Assembly: GCF_001552355.1 (NCBI RefSeq)
Contig: NZ_BCRA01000013.1
Coordinates: forward strand, 1-64,000
From: Microbacterium resistens NBRC 103078
GTDB lineage: Bacteria > Actinomycetota > Actinomycetes > Actinomycetales > Microbacteriaceae
Direction of reading: 5' to 3'
DNA: 64,000 nt
Made by a program: the position numbers and the translations under genes. The notes under the pieces are model-generated. The model ran no database searches and was not told the DNA's origin. It worked only from the letters and a program-made list of their open reading frames with translations. Each line of letters opens with the position of its first letter. The first letter of the stretch is position 1. Positions 8,623 to 16,300 of the stretch are shown piece by piece.

Positions 8623-9575
8623 GCGGCGCTCCGCAGCGCGGGGAGCAGTTCGCTTCCCGCGCGGTCGATGAAGGCCAGCTGGTCCCTGGCCACCTGGTGG
8701 AGCTGGACTTCGTCGAACCCGCGGGCGAGGTCGAGGATCCTCTCCGCCAGTCGTCCGGCGTCGGTGTCGATGACGACGGCGGAGCGGAGGGCGTCGTCGT
8801 CCGGGGCGGGATGGGCGTCGAACTCCTCCGGCAGCGCGAGGTCCCACACGCGATCGGCGGGGACGGCGCTGTGACGCCACTGGTCCCTGGCGGCCGCCAG
8901 CGCCAGCGACTCGCTCTCGGCGAGGCAGACGTGGACCTGGAGGACTGCGCGTCCTCGTCCCGCCGCATCGCGGAACGCCGCCAGCACCCGCTCGGGCGGA
9001 TCGGGCTGGGGCGCGACCGTGATCAGCCCGTCGGCCCAGCGGGCGGCCCGGGCGGCGGTCGCCGGGGAGACCGCCGCGGCGAGCAGCGGCGGAGGGGAGA
9101 GCGGCAGGCTCCACACCCGGGCACGGTCGATGCGCGGAGGATCGAGCGCGGTGACGACCTGCCCGCGGAGGAGCTCTCGGATGGAGCGGGCAGTGGCCTC
9201 CCAGGCGCGGTCGCGGTCGGGCTTCGCGGGCCAGGGGAGGGCGGTCACGTGCTCGTTGACCGCCTCGCCGCTGCCCAACGCGGCCCAGAACCGCCCGGGG
9301 AACATCAGCTCCACCGTCGCGACCGCCTGGGCGATCACCGCGGGGTGGTACCGGTAGCCCGGCGCGGTCACGACGCCCAGAGGCAGGGAGGTGGCCTGAA
9401 GGACGGCCCCGAGCCATGCCCAGGCGAATCCGGACTCGCCCTGCCGCGCGCCCCACGGGGCGAGGTGGTCCGAGCACATCGCGGCATCGAACCCGGCACG
9501 TTCCGCCGCGATCACGCAGTCCCGGAGCAGGTCCGGGCCGAACTGCTCGTGCGACGCGTGATACCCGACGATCAC
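8619..9575 (-). CDS. LLM-class flavin-dependent oxidoreductase (TIGR03885-like)
   Basis: Luciferase-like monooxygenase fold, 318 residues, binding FMN or F420. Typical features are SDHLAPW near the N-terminus, the conserved GVVTAPGYRYHPAVIAQ and the GRFWAALGSGEAVNEH stretch. The GTG at 9575 overlaps the stop of the FAD-Rieske gene (GTGA) and follows GAGGAG. Its location between a sugar enzyme and a FAD-Rieske protein points to a redox stress role, but the substrate is not known. Confidence 0.85.
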   Translation of the reverse strand: MIVGYHASHEQFGPDLLRDCVIAAERAGFDAAMCSDHLAPWGARQGESGFAWAWLGAVLQATSLPLGVVTAPGYRYHPAVIAQAVATVELMFPGRFWAALGSGEAVNEHVTALPWPAKPDRDRAWEATARSIRELLRGQVVTALDPPRIDRARVWSLPLSPPPLLAAAVSPATAARAARWADGLITVAPQPDPPERVLAAFRDAAGRGRAVLQVHVCLAESESLALAAARDQWRHSAVPADRVWDLALPEEFDAHPAPDDDALRSAVVIDTDAGRLAERILDLARGFDEVQLHQVARDQLAFIDRAGSELLPALRSAA

Positions 9576-11077
9576 GGCCGCTCCTCGTCGACGCGGGGAA
9601 GATCCCGGACGGCGGGCCCTTCGAGGACGGTCCCGTCCGGCGCGAACCGCGAGCCGTGGAGCGGACAGTCCCAGCTGCGCTCCACGTCGTTCCACGTGAC
9701 GATGCCCCCGAGATGCGTGCACACCGCCGACACCGCACAGCGCCCCTCCCGGGTGCGGGTCTCGGCCACGGGAGGGCCGAGACCCCGTCGCACCACCCGT
9801 GCACGCACGACGGAGTCCGGCGCGGGGCGACGGGTCGGCAGCACCCGGCCGCGCAGGGCGTTGACCGCGGTCGCCGCAGCGGCGCCCACGAGCGTGGGCG
9901 CGCTCCGCAAGCCGATCCGCGGCCGTTCGAACACCTCGGACCAGGGCGGCGAGCCGCCGTCGACGCGGGCGGCCACGGCGAGCGCTGCGGCGACGGCGTT
10001 GGTCATTCCCCACTTCGCGTAGCCGGTGGCCAGAAGGATCCGCTCGCCCGTCCGCGGACGGGCGCCGGCGAAGGGGAGCATCGTCGGAAGGGCGTAGTCC
10101 TGCGCGCCCCACCACCGCACGCGTTGCGCGACGCCGAAGCGCTCCTGCGTCCACGCGTCGAGCGCGGCCAGACGCGCGCCGGTGTCAGACACCCGCCCGG
10201 GGACGAACGGCTCTCCGCCGACGAGGAGCAGCGTCTCGCCGGATCCGTCGACCGCCGTGCGCAACGACCGGCGCGGATGGTCGACGGAGAGATGCATCCC
10301 GCGGGGCAGGGCGTCCTGATCCCGCACCCGGTAGGCGGCGACGAACTCCCGGGACGGCGACAGGAGCATGGTGAAGGACCCGTCCTCCACCGCGGGGAAG
10401 CCCGTCGCGACGACGAGGCGGGACGCACGGGTCCTTCCTCCGGTCGTGGTCACGTCGACCCCGCCGGGCAGCGGATCGGCGCCGGTGACGCGGGCGCCCA
10501 TGCTGAACCCGACGCCGGCACGGAACGCCCGCTCCGACAGGATCCGCAGGACCTCCCGCGGATCGAGAGCGGCCTGGTCGCCCAGCCGCAGGACACCGAG
10601 CACCGGGAAGGGAAGCCCTGTGTCGCCGCCGGAGAGCAGCGGGACGCCGGCGATCCTGCTCGCCTCCCGTTCGCGCGACAGTGCCCGCAGCCCCTCGGGA
10701 GAGGTCGCGAACGTCACGGCGGTCTCGCCGTGCAGGGCGCCGGGATCCTCGCGCATCTCGCGGCGGAGCCAATCCGCGCCGACGCGGTTCGCGGCCGCGT
10801 ATGCGCCCAGGGCCGAGCGTCCGGCGCGGCGGTGCACCTCGCCGTACCTCCCGCCCTGCAGCAGGCTCAGCTTGCCGGTGGTTCCTCCGGTCGTGCCCGC
10901 GCCGATCCGTCGCGCCTCCACGACGTGCACGCGGTGCCCGCGGCGAGCCAGTTCCAGGGCGCAGGTGAGACCGGTCAGCCCGGCTCCCGCCACCAGGACC
11001 TCGACGGCCTGGGGGAGGGGCGTCGTTGGCACCTCCACGGGGCACTCCCGCCACAGCGACTCCGCACGGATCGGCAT
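9572..11077 (-). CDS. FAD-dependent oxidoreductase with C-terminal Rieske domain
   Basis: A DAO-type FAD oxidoreductase (GAGLTGLTCALELARRGHRV at about residues 30-50) fused to a C-terminal Rieske [2Fe-2S] domain with CTHLGG and CPLHGS ligand motifs. Total 501 residues. Proteins of this architecture are widespread, but their substrate is mostly undefined. The ATG at 11077 follows GAGGAGG. It leads a coupled operon with the LLM oxidoreductase and GH13 enzyme and is divergent from the DUF4383 gene. Both sides carry the shared box. Confidence 0.9.
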   Translation of the reverse strand: MPIRAESLWRECPVEVPTTPLPQAVEVLVAGAGLTGLTCALELARRGHRVHVVEARRIGAGTTGGTTGKLSLLQGGRYGEVHRRAGRSALGAYAAANRVGADWLRREMREDPGALHGETAVTFATSPEGLRALSREREASRIAGVPLLSGGDTGLPFPVLGVLRLGDQAALDPREVLRILSERAFRAGVGFSMGARVTGADPLPGGVDVTTTGGRTRASRLVVATGFPAVEDGSFTMLLSPSREFVAAYRVRDQDALPRGMHLSVDHPRRSLRTAVDGSGETLLLVGGEPFVPGRVSDTGARLAALDAWTQERFGVAQRVRWWGAQDYALPTMLPFAGARPRTGERILLATGYAKWGMTNAVAAALAVAARVDGGSPPWSEVFERPRIGLRSAPTLVGAAAATAVNALRGRVLPTRRPAPDSVVRARVVRRGLGPPVAETRTREGRCAVSAVCTHLGGIVTWNDVERSWDCPLHGSRFAPDGTVLEGPAVRDLPRVDEERP

Positions 11078-11123
11078 GGGACCCTCCTCTCGGGCGCGTC
11101 GCGGTCCTCTGCGCCCGCCTCGC

Positions 11124-11162
11124 ACCCTCGCCCCGCCTCGTCCGGACCGGCAGGGGGTTGAC
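11124..11162 (-). promoter_or_regulatory. Shared-box promoter of the FAD-Rieske operon
   Basis: Minus strand: GTCAACCCCCTGC (11162-11150), then a -10-like hexamer GAGGGT (11129-11124) exactly 28 nt after GTCAA. The hexamer is the weakest of the set; the box itself is near perfect. Confidence 0.5.
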
Positions 11163-11188
11163 ACCGGATCGGTCGGCGCCGGGACGTT

Positions 11189-11227
11189 GTCAATCCCCTC
11201 GGCGGCCCGCCATGGCCGGGCTAGCGT
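11189..11227 (+). promoter_or_regulatory. Shared-box promoter of the DUF4383 gene
   Basis: Plus strand: GTCAATCCCCTCG (11189-11201), 28 nt after GTCAA to TAGCGT (11222-11227), about 31 nt before the start codon. It faces away from the FAD-Rieske promoter; the two boxes are 26 bp apart. Confidence 0.65.
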
Positions 11228-11258
11228 CGTGCGTCGGGCGACGACCGCAGGAGGAGCC

Positions 11259-11744
11259 ATGATGACGACGGACGACCGATCCGAGGCACGGCCGGGGCAG
11301 CCGTACGCGGGCAGCGCGGTGCAGAAGGTGGCGCTCGCCGCCGGCGTGGTCTTCCTCCTCGTCGGGGTGGCCGGCTTCGTCCCGGGGCTGACCCAGGGCC
11401 TGGAGCACCTGCAGCCGCTGGGACACGGCTCGGAGGCGTACCTGCTCGGTCTCTTCCAGGTGTCCGTCCTCCACAACGCCGTGCACCTGCTGTTCGGCGT
11501 CGTCGGCGTCGTCGCGGCGATCCGCCCGGCGGCCTCCCGCCATTACCTGCTGTGGGGCGGAGTGGTCTATCTGGCGCTGTGGGTCTACGGGCTCTTCCTC
11601 GCGGGCCGGGAGGGCGATGTCGTCCCGCTCAATGCCGCCGACAACGTGCTGCACCTGGTGCTGGCCGTCCTGATGATCCTCTCCGCGCTGGTGATCGGCC
11701 GACGCGGACGCCCGCGGGCGACGGGCGTCCGCGCACTGGACTGA
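11259..11744 (+). CDS. DUF4383 membrane protein
   Basis: Small integral membrane protein of 161 residues with four predicted membrane helices: VALAAGVVFLLVGVAGFVPG, a helix around LFQVSVLHNAVHLLFGVVG, LLWGGVVYLALWVYGLFLAG and VLHLVLAVLMILSALVIG. The conserved HNAVHLLFG motif is typical of DUF4383. Function unknown. GAGGAG lies just before two adjacent ATGs (11259, 11262); the second may be the true start. It converges on the DUF6766 gene with two bases between the stops. Confidence 0.88.
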   Translation: MMTTDDRSEARPGQPYAGSAVQKVALAAGVVFLLVGVAGFVPGLTQGLEHLQPLGHGSEAYLLGLFQVSVLHNAVHLLFGVVGVVAAIRPAASRHYLLWGGVVYLALWVYGLFLAGREGDVVPLNAADNVLHLVLAVLMILSALVIGRRGRPRATGVRALD

Positions 11745-11746
11745 GG

Positions 11747-12424
11747 TCAGTCGGACTCCCAGGCGCTGAGCCGATACGGAACGCCCACGGGCTTGGACTC
11801 GGCTGACCCGCGCTGGCGGAGATAGATGGACAGGCCCACCATCGCACCCACCGCGAGGAACTCCGACTGCCAGTTCTGCAGCGTGCGATCCCAGAAGTCG
11901 GGGGACGCGAGGTACTGCGCCCAGGTGATCGCGGGCTGGCCGTGCTGTGCCTGCTCGGCGTTGTAGACCACCGCGCCGGCGAGGGACTGTGCGAGCCACG
12001 ACAGGACGAAGACCGCCCCCATCACCAGGACGAGCGAGTTGCCGTAGAGCCAGGTCCGCCAGCCGCCGGCGCGCGCCCATCGCGGTGAGTCCGGTCGCGC
12101 GTGCGCCCCGACGAGCTGATCCTCATCGTTCCCGGGGCCCTCGTCCTCCGGCTTCTTCGACTCGGGCGAGCCGCGCTGCACGAGCCAGATGGTCGCCGTG
12201 ATGAAGAGCAGGAACTGGAGGAACTCGGACTGCCAGTTCTCGGCGACGTCGACGACGAACTCGGAGGAGAGCAGGAAGCCGCCGAAGCTCTCGACGACGC
12301 CCCCGTGCTCCTGTTGCTCAGAGGCGTAGCGGGCGTACCCGGCGATCGCCTGTCCCCCGAGCGCCCCGAGGAACAGGAGGAGGAACAGCAGGCTCAGGGC
12401 ATGGTCGCGGATGAGACGGCGCAT
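11747..12424 (-). CDS. DUF6766-like membrane protein with internal duplication
   Basis: 225 residues with about four membrane helices arranged as two similar halves. Each half has a helix, then a short loop with NWQSEFLQF or NWQSEFLAV, another helix, and an arginine-serine end (QRGSPESK, QRGSAESK). The repeated module suggests an ancient duplication. Function unknown. Last gene of the small operon 12717-11747, probably expressed from the shared-box promoter at 12792-12830. Confidence 0.8.
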   Translation of the reverse strand: MRRLIRDHALSLLFLLLFLGALGGQAIAGYARYASEQQEHGGVVESFGGFLLSSEFVVDVAENWQSEFLQFLLFITATIWLVQRGSPESKKPEDEGPGNDEDQLVGAHARPDSPRWARAGGWRTWLYGNSLVLVMGAVFVLSWLAQSLAGAVVYNAEQAQHGQPAITWAQYLASPDFWDRTLQNWQSEFLAVGAMVGLSIYLRQRGSAESKPVGVPYRLSAWESD

Positions 12425-12425
12425 G

Positions 12426-12563
12426 TCAGCGTCCCGTCCCAGCGATGGCCAGCATGGCGACCAGCCCGCCGCCCAGGATCGTGATCCAGGTCCAGAACAC
12501 GACGGCCATGCCGATGCGAGCCCGCCGCTCCTCGGCGATCCCCTCAGGAGTCGGCGTCGTCAT
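12426..12563 (-). CDS. Small membrane protein, 45 residues
   Basis: Short protein with one clear membrane helix (MAVVFWTWITILGGGLVAMLAI) after a charged N-terminus (EERRAR). The ATG at 12563 lies inside the end of the upstream 57-residue gene (20-base overlap), and it ends one base before the DUF6766 start. The tight packing supports it as a real coupled gene. Function unknown. Confidence 0.65.
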   Translation of the reverse strand: MTTPTPEGIAEERRARIGMAVVFWTWITILGGGLVAMLAIAGTGR

Positions 12564-12717
12564 CGGGATCCTCGCCCTCGGCCTGGGACGGGTGGCCGGG
12601 GATCCAGGGGTCGGTGCCCTCGGGGGCATCCGGATCCTCGCCCTCGGCCTGGGAAGGGTGTCCCTGCGTTCCGCGATCGCGGGGGTCGGGACGACCGGGG
12701 TCGTGTCGTGAACTCAT
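12544..12717 (-). CDS. Small acidic protein with tandem repeat, 57 residues
   Basis: Hydrophilic, probably disordered protein. The peptide GHPSQAEGEDPD occurs twice, 22 residues apart, followed by an acidic tail (DDDADS). The ATG at 12717 has TGGAGG eight bases upstream. First gene of the operon with the 45-residue membrane protein and DUF6766. Such charged, repeat-bearing peptides are common among stress-induced hydrophilins, but that role is only a guess. Confidence 0.65.
   Translation of the reverse strand: MSSRHDPGRPDPRDRGTQGHPSQAEGEDPDAPEGTDPWIPGHPSQAEGEDPDDDADS
12566..12654. repeat. Two identical 23-bp direct repeats
   Basis: The same 23 bases occur at 12566-12588 and 12632-12654, exactly 66 bp apart, so the frame is kept. 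They encode the repeated QAEGEDP peptide of the small acidic protein. Confidence 0.85.
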
Positions 12718-12791
12718 GGTGGCCTCCAGGGGCTGACGGACGGCGATGCGGGGCGCACGCGCCGAAGGCGTCATGCGCGCCTCGTGATGGG

Positions 12792-12830
12792 AGGCTAGGG
12801 CGGCGCGCGTCCCGCGGCGAGGGGGTTGCC
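12792..12830 (-). promoter_or_regulatory. Shared-box promoter of the small-protein/DUF6766 operon
   Basis: Minus strand: GGCAACCCCCTCG (12830-12818), 28 nt to TAGCCT (12797-12792), about 75 nt before the first start codon. Same geometry as the other promoters of the set. Confidence 0.6.
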
Positions 12831-12886
12831 CTGGCCGGGCGTCGCGAGTAGCGGGGTAGCGGAGCATACTCATGCCCTCCGGCGGG

Positions 12887-12925
12887 CGGAACCCTCCTGC
12901 GTCGGTGCGGAGAGGGACGTAATCT
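12887..12925 (+). promoter_or_regulatory. Degenerate shared-box promoter of the SRPBCC gene
   Basis: Plus strand: CGGAACCCTCCTG (12887-12899), with TAATCT (12920-12925) at exactly the 28-nt spacing and 27 nt before the start codon. The box is the most diverged copy, so confidence is lower. Confidence 0.4.
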
Positions 12926-12952
12926 CGCTCTTCCGAGCGCGAGGAGACGAGC

Positions 12953-13420
12953 ATGTACAGCACAGTGCGGGCATCCACGGTCGTCGACGTCCCGGTGCCG
13001 GTCGCCTACGACCAGTGGACCCAGTTCGAGGACTTCCCCGACTTCATGACGGCGGTGGAGAGCATCGAGCAGACGACAGCGGAGCGCACGCGGTGGCGGG
13101 TGGAGATCGGCGGCGTCAGACGCGAGTTCACCGCCACGGTGGTCGACCAGGTGCCCGATGATCACATCACCTGGCGCAGCGTCGACGAGGAGGTCCACGC
13201 CGGCACCGTCCGGTTCGCGGTGGACCCGTCGGGCGGCACACGCGTGTCCCTGGAGATGAGCTGGCGGCCGGAGACCTTCTCCGAGCGCGCGGGAGCCGCT
13301 CTGGGCATCGACGACGCCATGGTGCGCCGGGACCTGGAGAACTTCAAGCGTTTCATCGAGACGCACCACCCCACGGGCGCATGGCGCGGAGAGATCCACG
13401 GCGGGGAGCAGACGGACTGA
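12953..13420 (+). CDS. SRPBCC (START-like) family protein
   Basis: 155-residue polyketide-cyclase/START-like protein: STVVDVPVPVAYDQWTQFEDFPDFM is the typical N-terminal beta strand and helix of this helix-grip fold, which binds hydrophobic ligands. The usual ribosome binding site GAGGAGAC precedes the ATG. It belongs to the stress-type island; the ligand is unknown. Confidence 0.88.
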   Translation: MYSTVRASTVVDVPVPVAYDQWTQFEDFPDFMTAVESIEQTTAERTRWRVEIGGVRREFTATVVDQVPDDHITWRSVDEEVHAGTVRFAVDPSGGTRVSLEMSWRPETFSERAGAALGIDDAMVRRDLENFKRFIETHHPTGAWRGEIHGGEQTD

Positions 13421-13528
13421 TCCGCCCTCGAACTTGCCCCCGCGGCGCGTCGATGCGAGCCTGGGATCACGGGGCGGCTTCCCCCACGGCGGACTCCGGT
13501 CCGCCGGAGTCGCGCCCGAAGGAGGAGC

Positions 13529-13888
13529 ATGGGCACTCTCACGTACGACGGGACCGTCAAGAAGGAGTTCGACGACCGGGTGCTCGCCCACCTGCAGGTG
13601 GTGATCGGCAGCAAACTGCGCCGCGGCGAGTCGTTCTTCTTCACCTGGCGCGACGACGCCAGCGTCGGGGACGGCCGCACCAGCGTCTGGATGCACCCGC
13701 AGGTGCCGATGGTCTACAAGTACTTCGGCAGCAGACAGCCGCGTCTGAACGTCGCGTGGATCGACGCGCTCGCGTACACCGCGAACTCGCCGCACGGGCT
13801 GTACCTCGTGCCCGAGCCCGCCGAGTCCTCGTCGGCGGCGCCGAGCACCCAGTGGGAAGAGGACGACATCGACGGCGGAGGGCGCTGA
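13529..13888 (+). CDS. DUF7882-like small protein
   Basis: 119 residues starting MGTLTYDGTVKKEFDDRVLAHLQVVIGSKLRRGESFFFTW, the pattern of a conserved Microbacteriaceae family often mislabelled as an ATP-dependent DNA ligase. No ligase motif is present. A strong GAAGGAGGAG ribosome binding site supports the ATG. A plain sigma-A-like promoter (TTGCCC, 17 nt, GAGCCT at 13457-13462) precedes it; it lacks the shared box. The region 13421-13528 holds only this promoter. Confidence 0.8.
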   Translation: MGTLTYDGTVKKEFDDRVLAHLQVVIGSKLRRGESFFFTWRDDASVGDGRTSVWMHPQVPMVYKYFGSRQPRLNVAWIDALAYTANSPHGLYLVPEPAESSSAAPSTQWEEDDIDGGGR

Positions 13889-13927
13889 GCACGCGGTCGG
13901 GCACGGGGTGCCGCGGGCACAGGGTTC

Positions 13928-15010
13928 TCAGGGTGCGGCGGTCATCGCGCGGCGGTACAGGGAGGCGAGGCCGGTGTCGCCCTCCTTTCCGGCACGGCGT
14001 TGGAGATCCGCTCCGGAGCGTTCGCGCGACGTCGCGTCCAGAAGGTCGTCGATGAGCACGCGCATCGATGCGGTGGCCACGGGGCGGATCGTCGCACGCA
14101 GACGGTCGAGGACGACGCCCGCCGTCTCGTGACGGCCGGACACCGGATCGAAGGCGCCGCGGGAGAGCCCGTAGCGGGCCGCGTGCCACATCTCCGCGTC
14201 GATCACGGCCGAGGGAATCGGCTCCGGCTCGACGCGGGCGTCGTCGAAGGAGCGGGCGAGTGCCACGAGGAGGGCAGCGAGCGAGACCGACGCCGCAGGG
14301 GTCAGCTGGGCGTCGCACACGCGGGTCTCGATGGTGGGCAGGTGCGCGGAGAAGCGGATCGCCCAGTTGAGCCCATCGCCCTTCCGCGTGGCGCCGACGT
14401 CGGTCAACCGCGCGTGCAGCCGGTCGTACTCGTCCGCGTCGCGGAGGAACGGGGGCACCCCGTAGGTGGTCCAGCGGCGGGTCTGGATCGCCCGCCAGCT
14501 GCGGTACCCGGTGTCCTGCCCCTCCCAGAACGGGGAGTTCGCGGACACGGCCAGCAGGAGCGGCAGCCAGGGGCGCAGGCCGTTCATCACTCGCACCCCC
14601 TGCTCCCTGTCCGGGATGCAGGTGTGCACATGCAGGCCGTTCAAGAGGTGCTCCTGCGTCAGCGCGCCGACGTCGCGGGCGATGCGGCGATAGCGGGCGG
14701 AGCGCGGCGGCGCCGTCTCCTGCGGTCGACGGTACGGGGTGCCGCTGCCGACGGCCAGGAGCCCGTGCCGGTCGGCCCAGTGCGACAGAGCCCGTCGGAA
14801 GGCGTGGAGTTCGTCCGCGAGCTCGTCCCAGCCGGAGCAGACCCGCGTGGAGTGCTCGATCTGGCAGGGGAGGAACTCGGCGGCCACATCTCCGTATCCT
14901 CGGCCGCCACGGAGCGCAGCGATGGCCGCCGGCCCCTCGTGCACGGGGGTGAGCCGCGCCGGGTCGACGAGCATGAACTCCTCCTCGACCCCGAACGTGT
15001 CTGCGGTCAT
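13928..15010 (-). CDS. Glutamate-cysteine ligase family 2 (YbdK-type carboxylate-amine ligase)
   Basis: ATP-dependent carboxylate-amine ligase of 360 residues, GCS2 family. It starts MTADTFGVEEEFMLVD, the conserved FGVEEEF motif, and contains HVHTCIPD and NSPFWEG, typical of YbdK proteins that form gamma-glutamylcysteine weakly in vitro. The physiological product in actinobacteria, which use mycothiol, is not settled. The ATG at 15010 follows an AGGAGAACGCG ribosome binding site. Divergent from the 67-residue protein gene, with a shared-box promoter on each side. Confidence 0.88.
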   Translation of the reverse strand: MTADTFGVEEEFMLVDPARLTPVHEGPAAIAALRGGRGYGDVAAEFLPCQIEHSTRVCSGWDELADELHAFRRALSHWADRHGLLAVGSGTPYRRPQETAPPRSARYRRIARDVGALTQEHLLNGLHVHTCIPDREQGVRVMNGLRPWLPLLLAVSANSPFWEGQDTGYRSWRAIQTRRWTTYGVPPFLRDADEYDRLHARLTDVGATRKGDGLNWAIRFSAHLPTIETRVCDAQLTPAASVSLAALLVALARSFDDARVEPEPIPSAVIDAEMWHAARYGLSRGAFDPVSGRHETAGVVLDRLRATIRPVATASMRVLIDDLLDATSRERSGADLQRRAGKEGDTGLASLYRRAMTAAP

Positions 15011-15038
15011 CGCGTTCTCCTGTCGGAAGGGGCCCCTC

Positions 15039-15077
15039 ATTCTGAGACGGACGCCGCCGACGCGACAGACTCTTGAC
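15039..15077 (-). promoter_or_regulatory. Shared-box promoter of the GCS2 gene
   Basis: Minus strand: GTCAAGAGTCTGT (15077-15065), 28 nt after GTCAA to CAGAAT (15044-15039). The C-rich half of the box is poorly kept, but the GTCAA core and spacing match. Confidence 0.45.
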
Positions 15078-15109
15078 ACGGCGGCGCACTGTCACGCCGA
15101 GCGGGGATC

Positions 15110-15148
15110 GTCAAGGCCCTCGTCCGCTCCGCGTGACCGCGACAGCCT
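15110..15148 (+). promoter_or_regulatory. Shared-box promoter of the 67- and 88-residue genes
   Basis: Plus strand: GTCAAGGCCCTCG (15110-15122), 28 nt after GTCAA to CAGCCT (15143-15148), 42 nt before the start codon. Divergent from the GCS2 promoter, 32 bp between the boxes. Confidence 0.6.
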
Positions 15149-15190
15149 GGCGATGCGGGCCGACGTCCGCCGAGTCGAGAGGAGATCCGG

Positions 15191-15394
15191 ATGGCCGAGT
15201 ACGACGCGCATCGGTGGTGGCCGACGCTGTCCATGGAGGCCAAGCATCGCATCCTCCGCGACCTCGACGCCCCGTTGTCGGAGGAGGTGCGCCGCGAGAT
15301 CGCGGAATCCACGGGCACCGACATCCCGGACGGAGCGAGTCTGGGCCCGGAGGACCGACAGTTCATCCGGACCCAGGGCGAACAGGTGGACTGA
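15191..15394 (+). CDS. Hypothetical small protein, 67 residues
   Basis: Acidic soluble protein (MAEYDAHRWWPTLSMEAKHRILRDL...) with no family I can name. The ATG follows GAGGAGATCC. It is followed after 36 bases by the 88-residue gene in the same orientation, so the two are probably co-transcribed from the shared-box promoter at 15110-15148. Confidence 0.75.
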   Translation: MAEYDAHRWWPTLSMEAKHRILRDLDAPLSEEVRREIAESTGTDIPDGASLGPEDRQFIRTQGEQVD

Positions 15395-15430
15395 GGCCGC
15401 GAGAACGGATCACACGAGAGGAGCAGAGAC

Positions 15431-15697
15431 ATGCCCGGTTCGCGCAGGAACAGCGTGAAGGATGAAGAGGTCTACCAGGAGCTGCGCGAGGACGGCGCCT
15501 CCAAGCAGAAGGCCGCGCGGATCGCGAACGCCGCGGCCAGGGACGGCCGTTCCGCGGTCGGTCGCCGTGGCGGCGATGCGGAACCGTACGAGGAGTGGAC
15601 GGTCGATGAACTGCGCCATCGCGCGAAGGAGATCGGTCTGCACGGCTACTCCGATCGCCGAAAGGGCGAGCTGATCGACATGCTCCGCAACAGCTGA
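15431..15697 (+). CDS. Rho-N/SAP-like small basic protein (DUF7218-like), 88 residues
   Basis: N-terminal part SVKDEEVYQELREDGASKQKAARIANAAA resembles the DUF7218 family. The C-terminal part EEWTVDELRHRAKEIGLHGYSDRRKGELIDMLRNS is a Rho-N/SAP-type helix-extended-loop-helix motif, a nucleic-acid-binding fold. A good ribosome binding site (AGAGGAGCAG) precedes it. Probably a nucleoid or stress-associated accessory protein, but that is inference. Confidence 0.8.
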   Translation: MPGSRRNSVKDEEVYQELREDGASKQKAARIANAAARDGRSAVGRRGGDAEPYEEWTVDELRHRAKEIGLHGYSDRRKGELIDMLRNS

Positions 15698-15706
15698 GCT
15701 CGCGGG

Positions 15707-15744
15707 GGAGGACGACGGGGCGCCCGCGCGTCCCGTCGTCCTCC
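15707..15744. terminator. Bidirectional intrinsic hairpin
   Basis: A perfect 13-bp stem at 15707-15719 and 15732-15744 (GGAGGACGACGGG with its complement) and a 12-base loop, between the convergent 88-residue gene and FHA gene. Confidence 0.75.
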
Positions 15745-15751
15745 GCGGCCC

Positions 15752-16267
15752 TCAGCTGTCGTGCACCTCCAGCGGGCGCTCGTCGCCCGGCTCGTCGCGC
15801 CGGTAGTCCGGTCGCGCGGGCTGCGGAGGCTGGTCGGACAGCTCGCCGCCTTCGCGCCCGCCGTACGGGCGGCCATGATCCGCGAACTCGTCGCGCTGGA
15901 ACACGAGGGTCCAGTCGGCCACGGTGAACCGGGCCCCGGTGCGGAGGATCTCGCCCCGCTCCGCGTCCGTCCCCGAGACGTCCGGGCGGGCGTTCATCTC
16001 CCCGGCGGCGTGCAGCTCCAGCACGTACTCGTCCCGGTCGTCATGCGTGATCGTCGCGTGCACAGGGTCCGCGCCGTCGAGTCGGAGCTGCGCATCCGGT
16101 GCGGAGCCGATCGCCGTGCGGTCGTCGACGAGATCGAAGACCTGGCGTTCGTCCTCCCGGGAGACGAGCAGCCGCGGATTCCCCGCGCCCCAGGCGGCGT
16201 GCGTCGTTCCGCCCCTGGTCGGCTCGGGGAGGCCGTGTGCGGGCTCTCGTGCGTCGTCGTGCGACAT
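15752..16267 (-). CDS. FHA-domain-like protein
   Basis: 171 residues with a central FHA-like domain (about 30-125): FDLVDDRTAIGSAPDAQLRL, DPVHATI and VLELHAAGEMNARPD fit the beta-sandwich that binds phosphothreonine peptides. The usual serine before the conserved histidine is absent (DPVHATI), so binding may be weakened. N- and C-terminal tails are proline- and charge-rich. Single gene behind a near-perfect shared-box promoter. Confidence 0.75.
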   Translation of the reverse strand: MSHDDAREPAHGLPEPTRGGTTHAAWGAGNPRLLVSREDERQVFDLVDDRTAIGSAPDAQLRLDGADPVHATITHDDRDEYVLELHAAGEMNARPDVSGTDAERGEILRTGARFTVADWTLVFQRDEFADHGRPYGGREGGELSDQPPQPARPDYRRDEPGDERPLEVHDS

Positions 16268-16300
16268 GTCTGCGCCTTCCGTCGGGTTCGTGGACGATGC

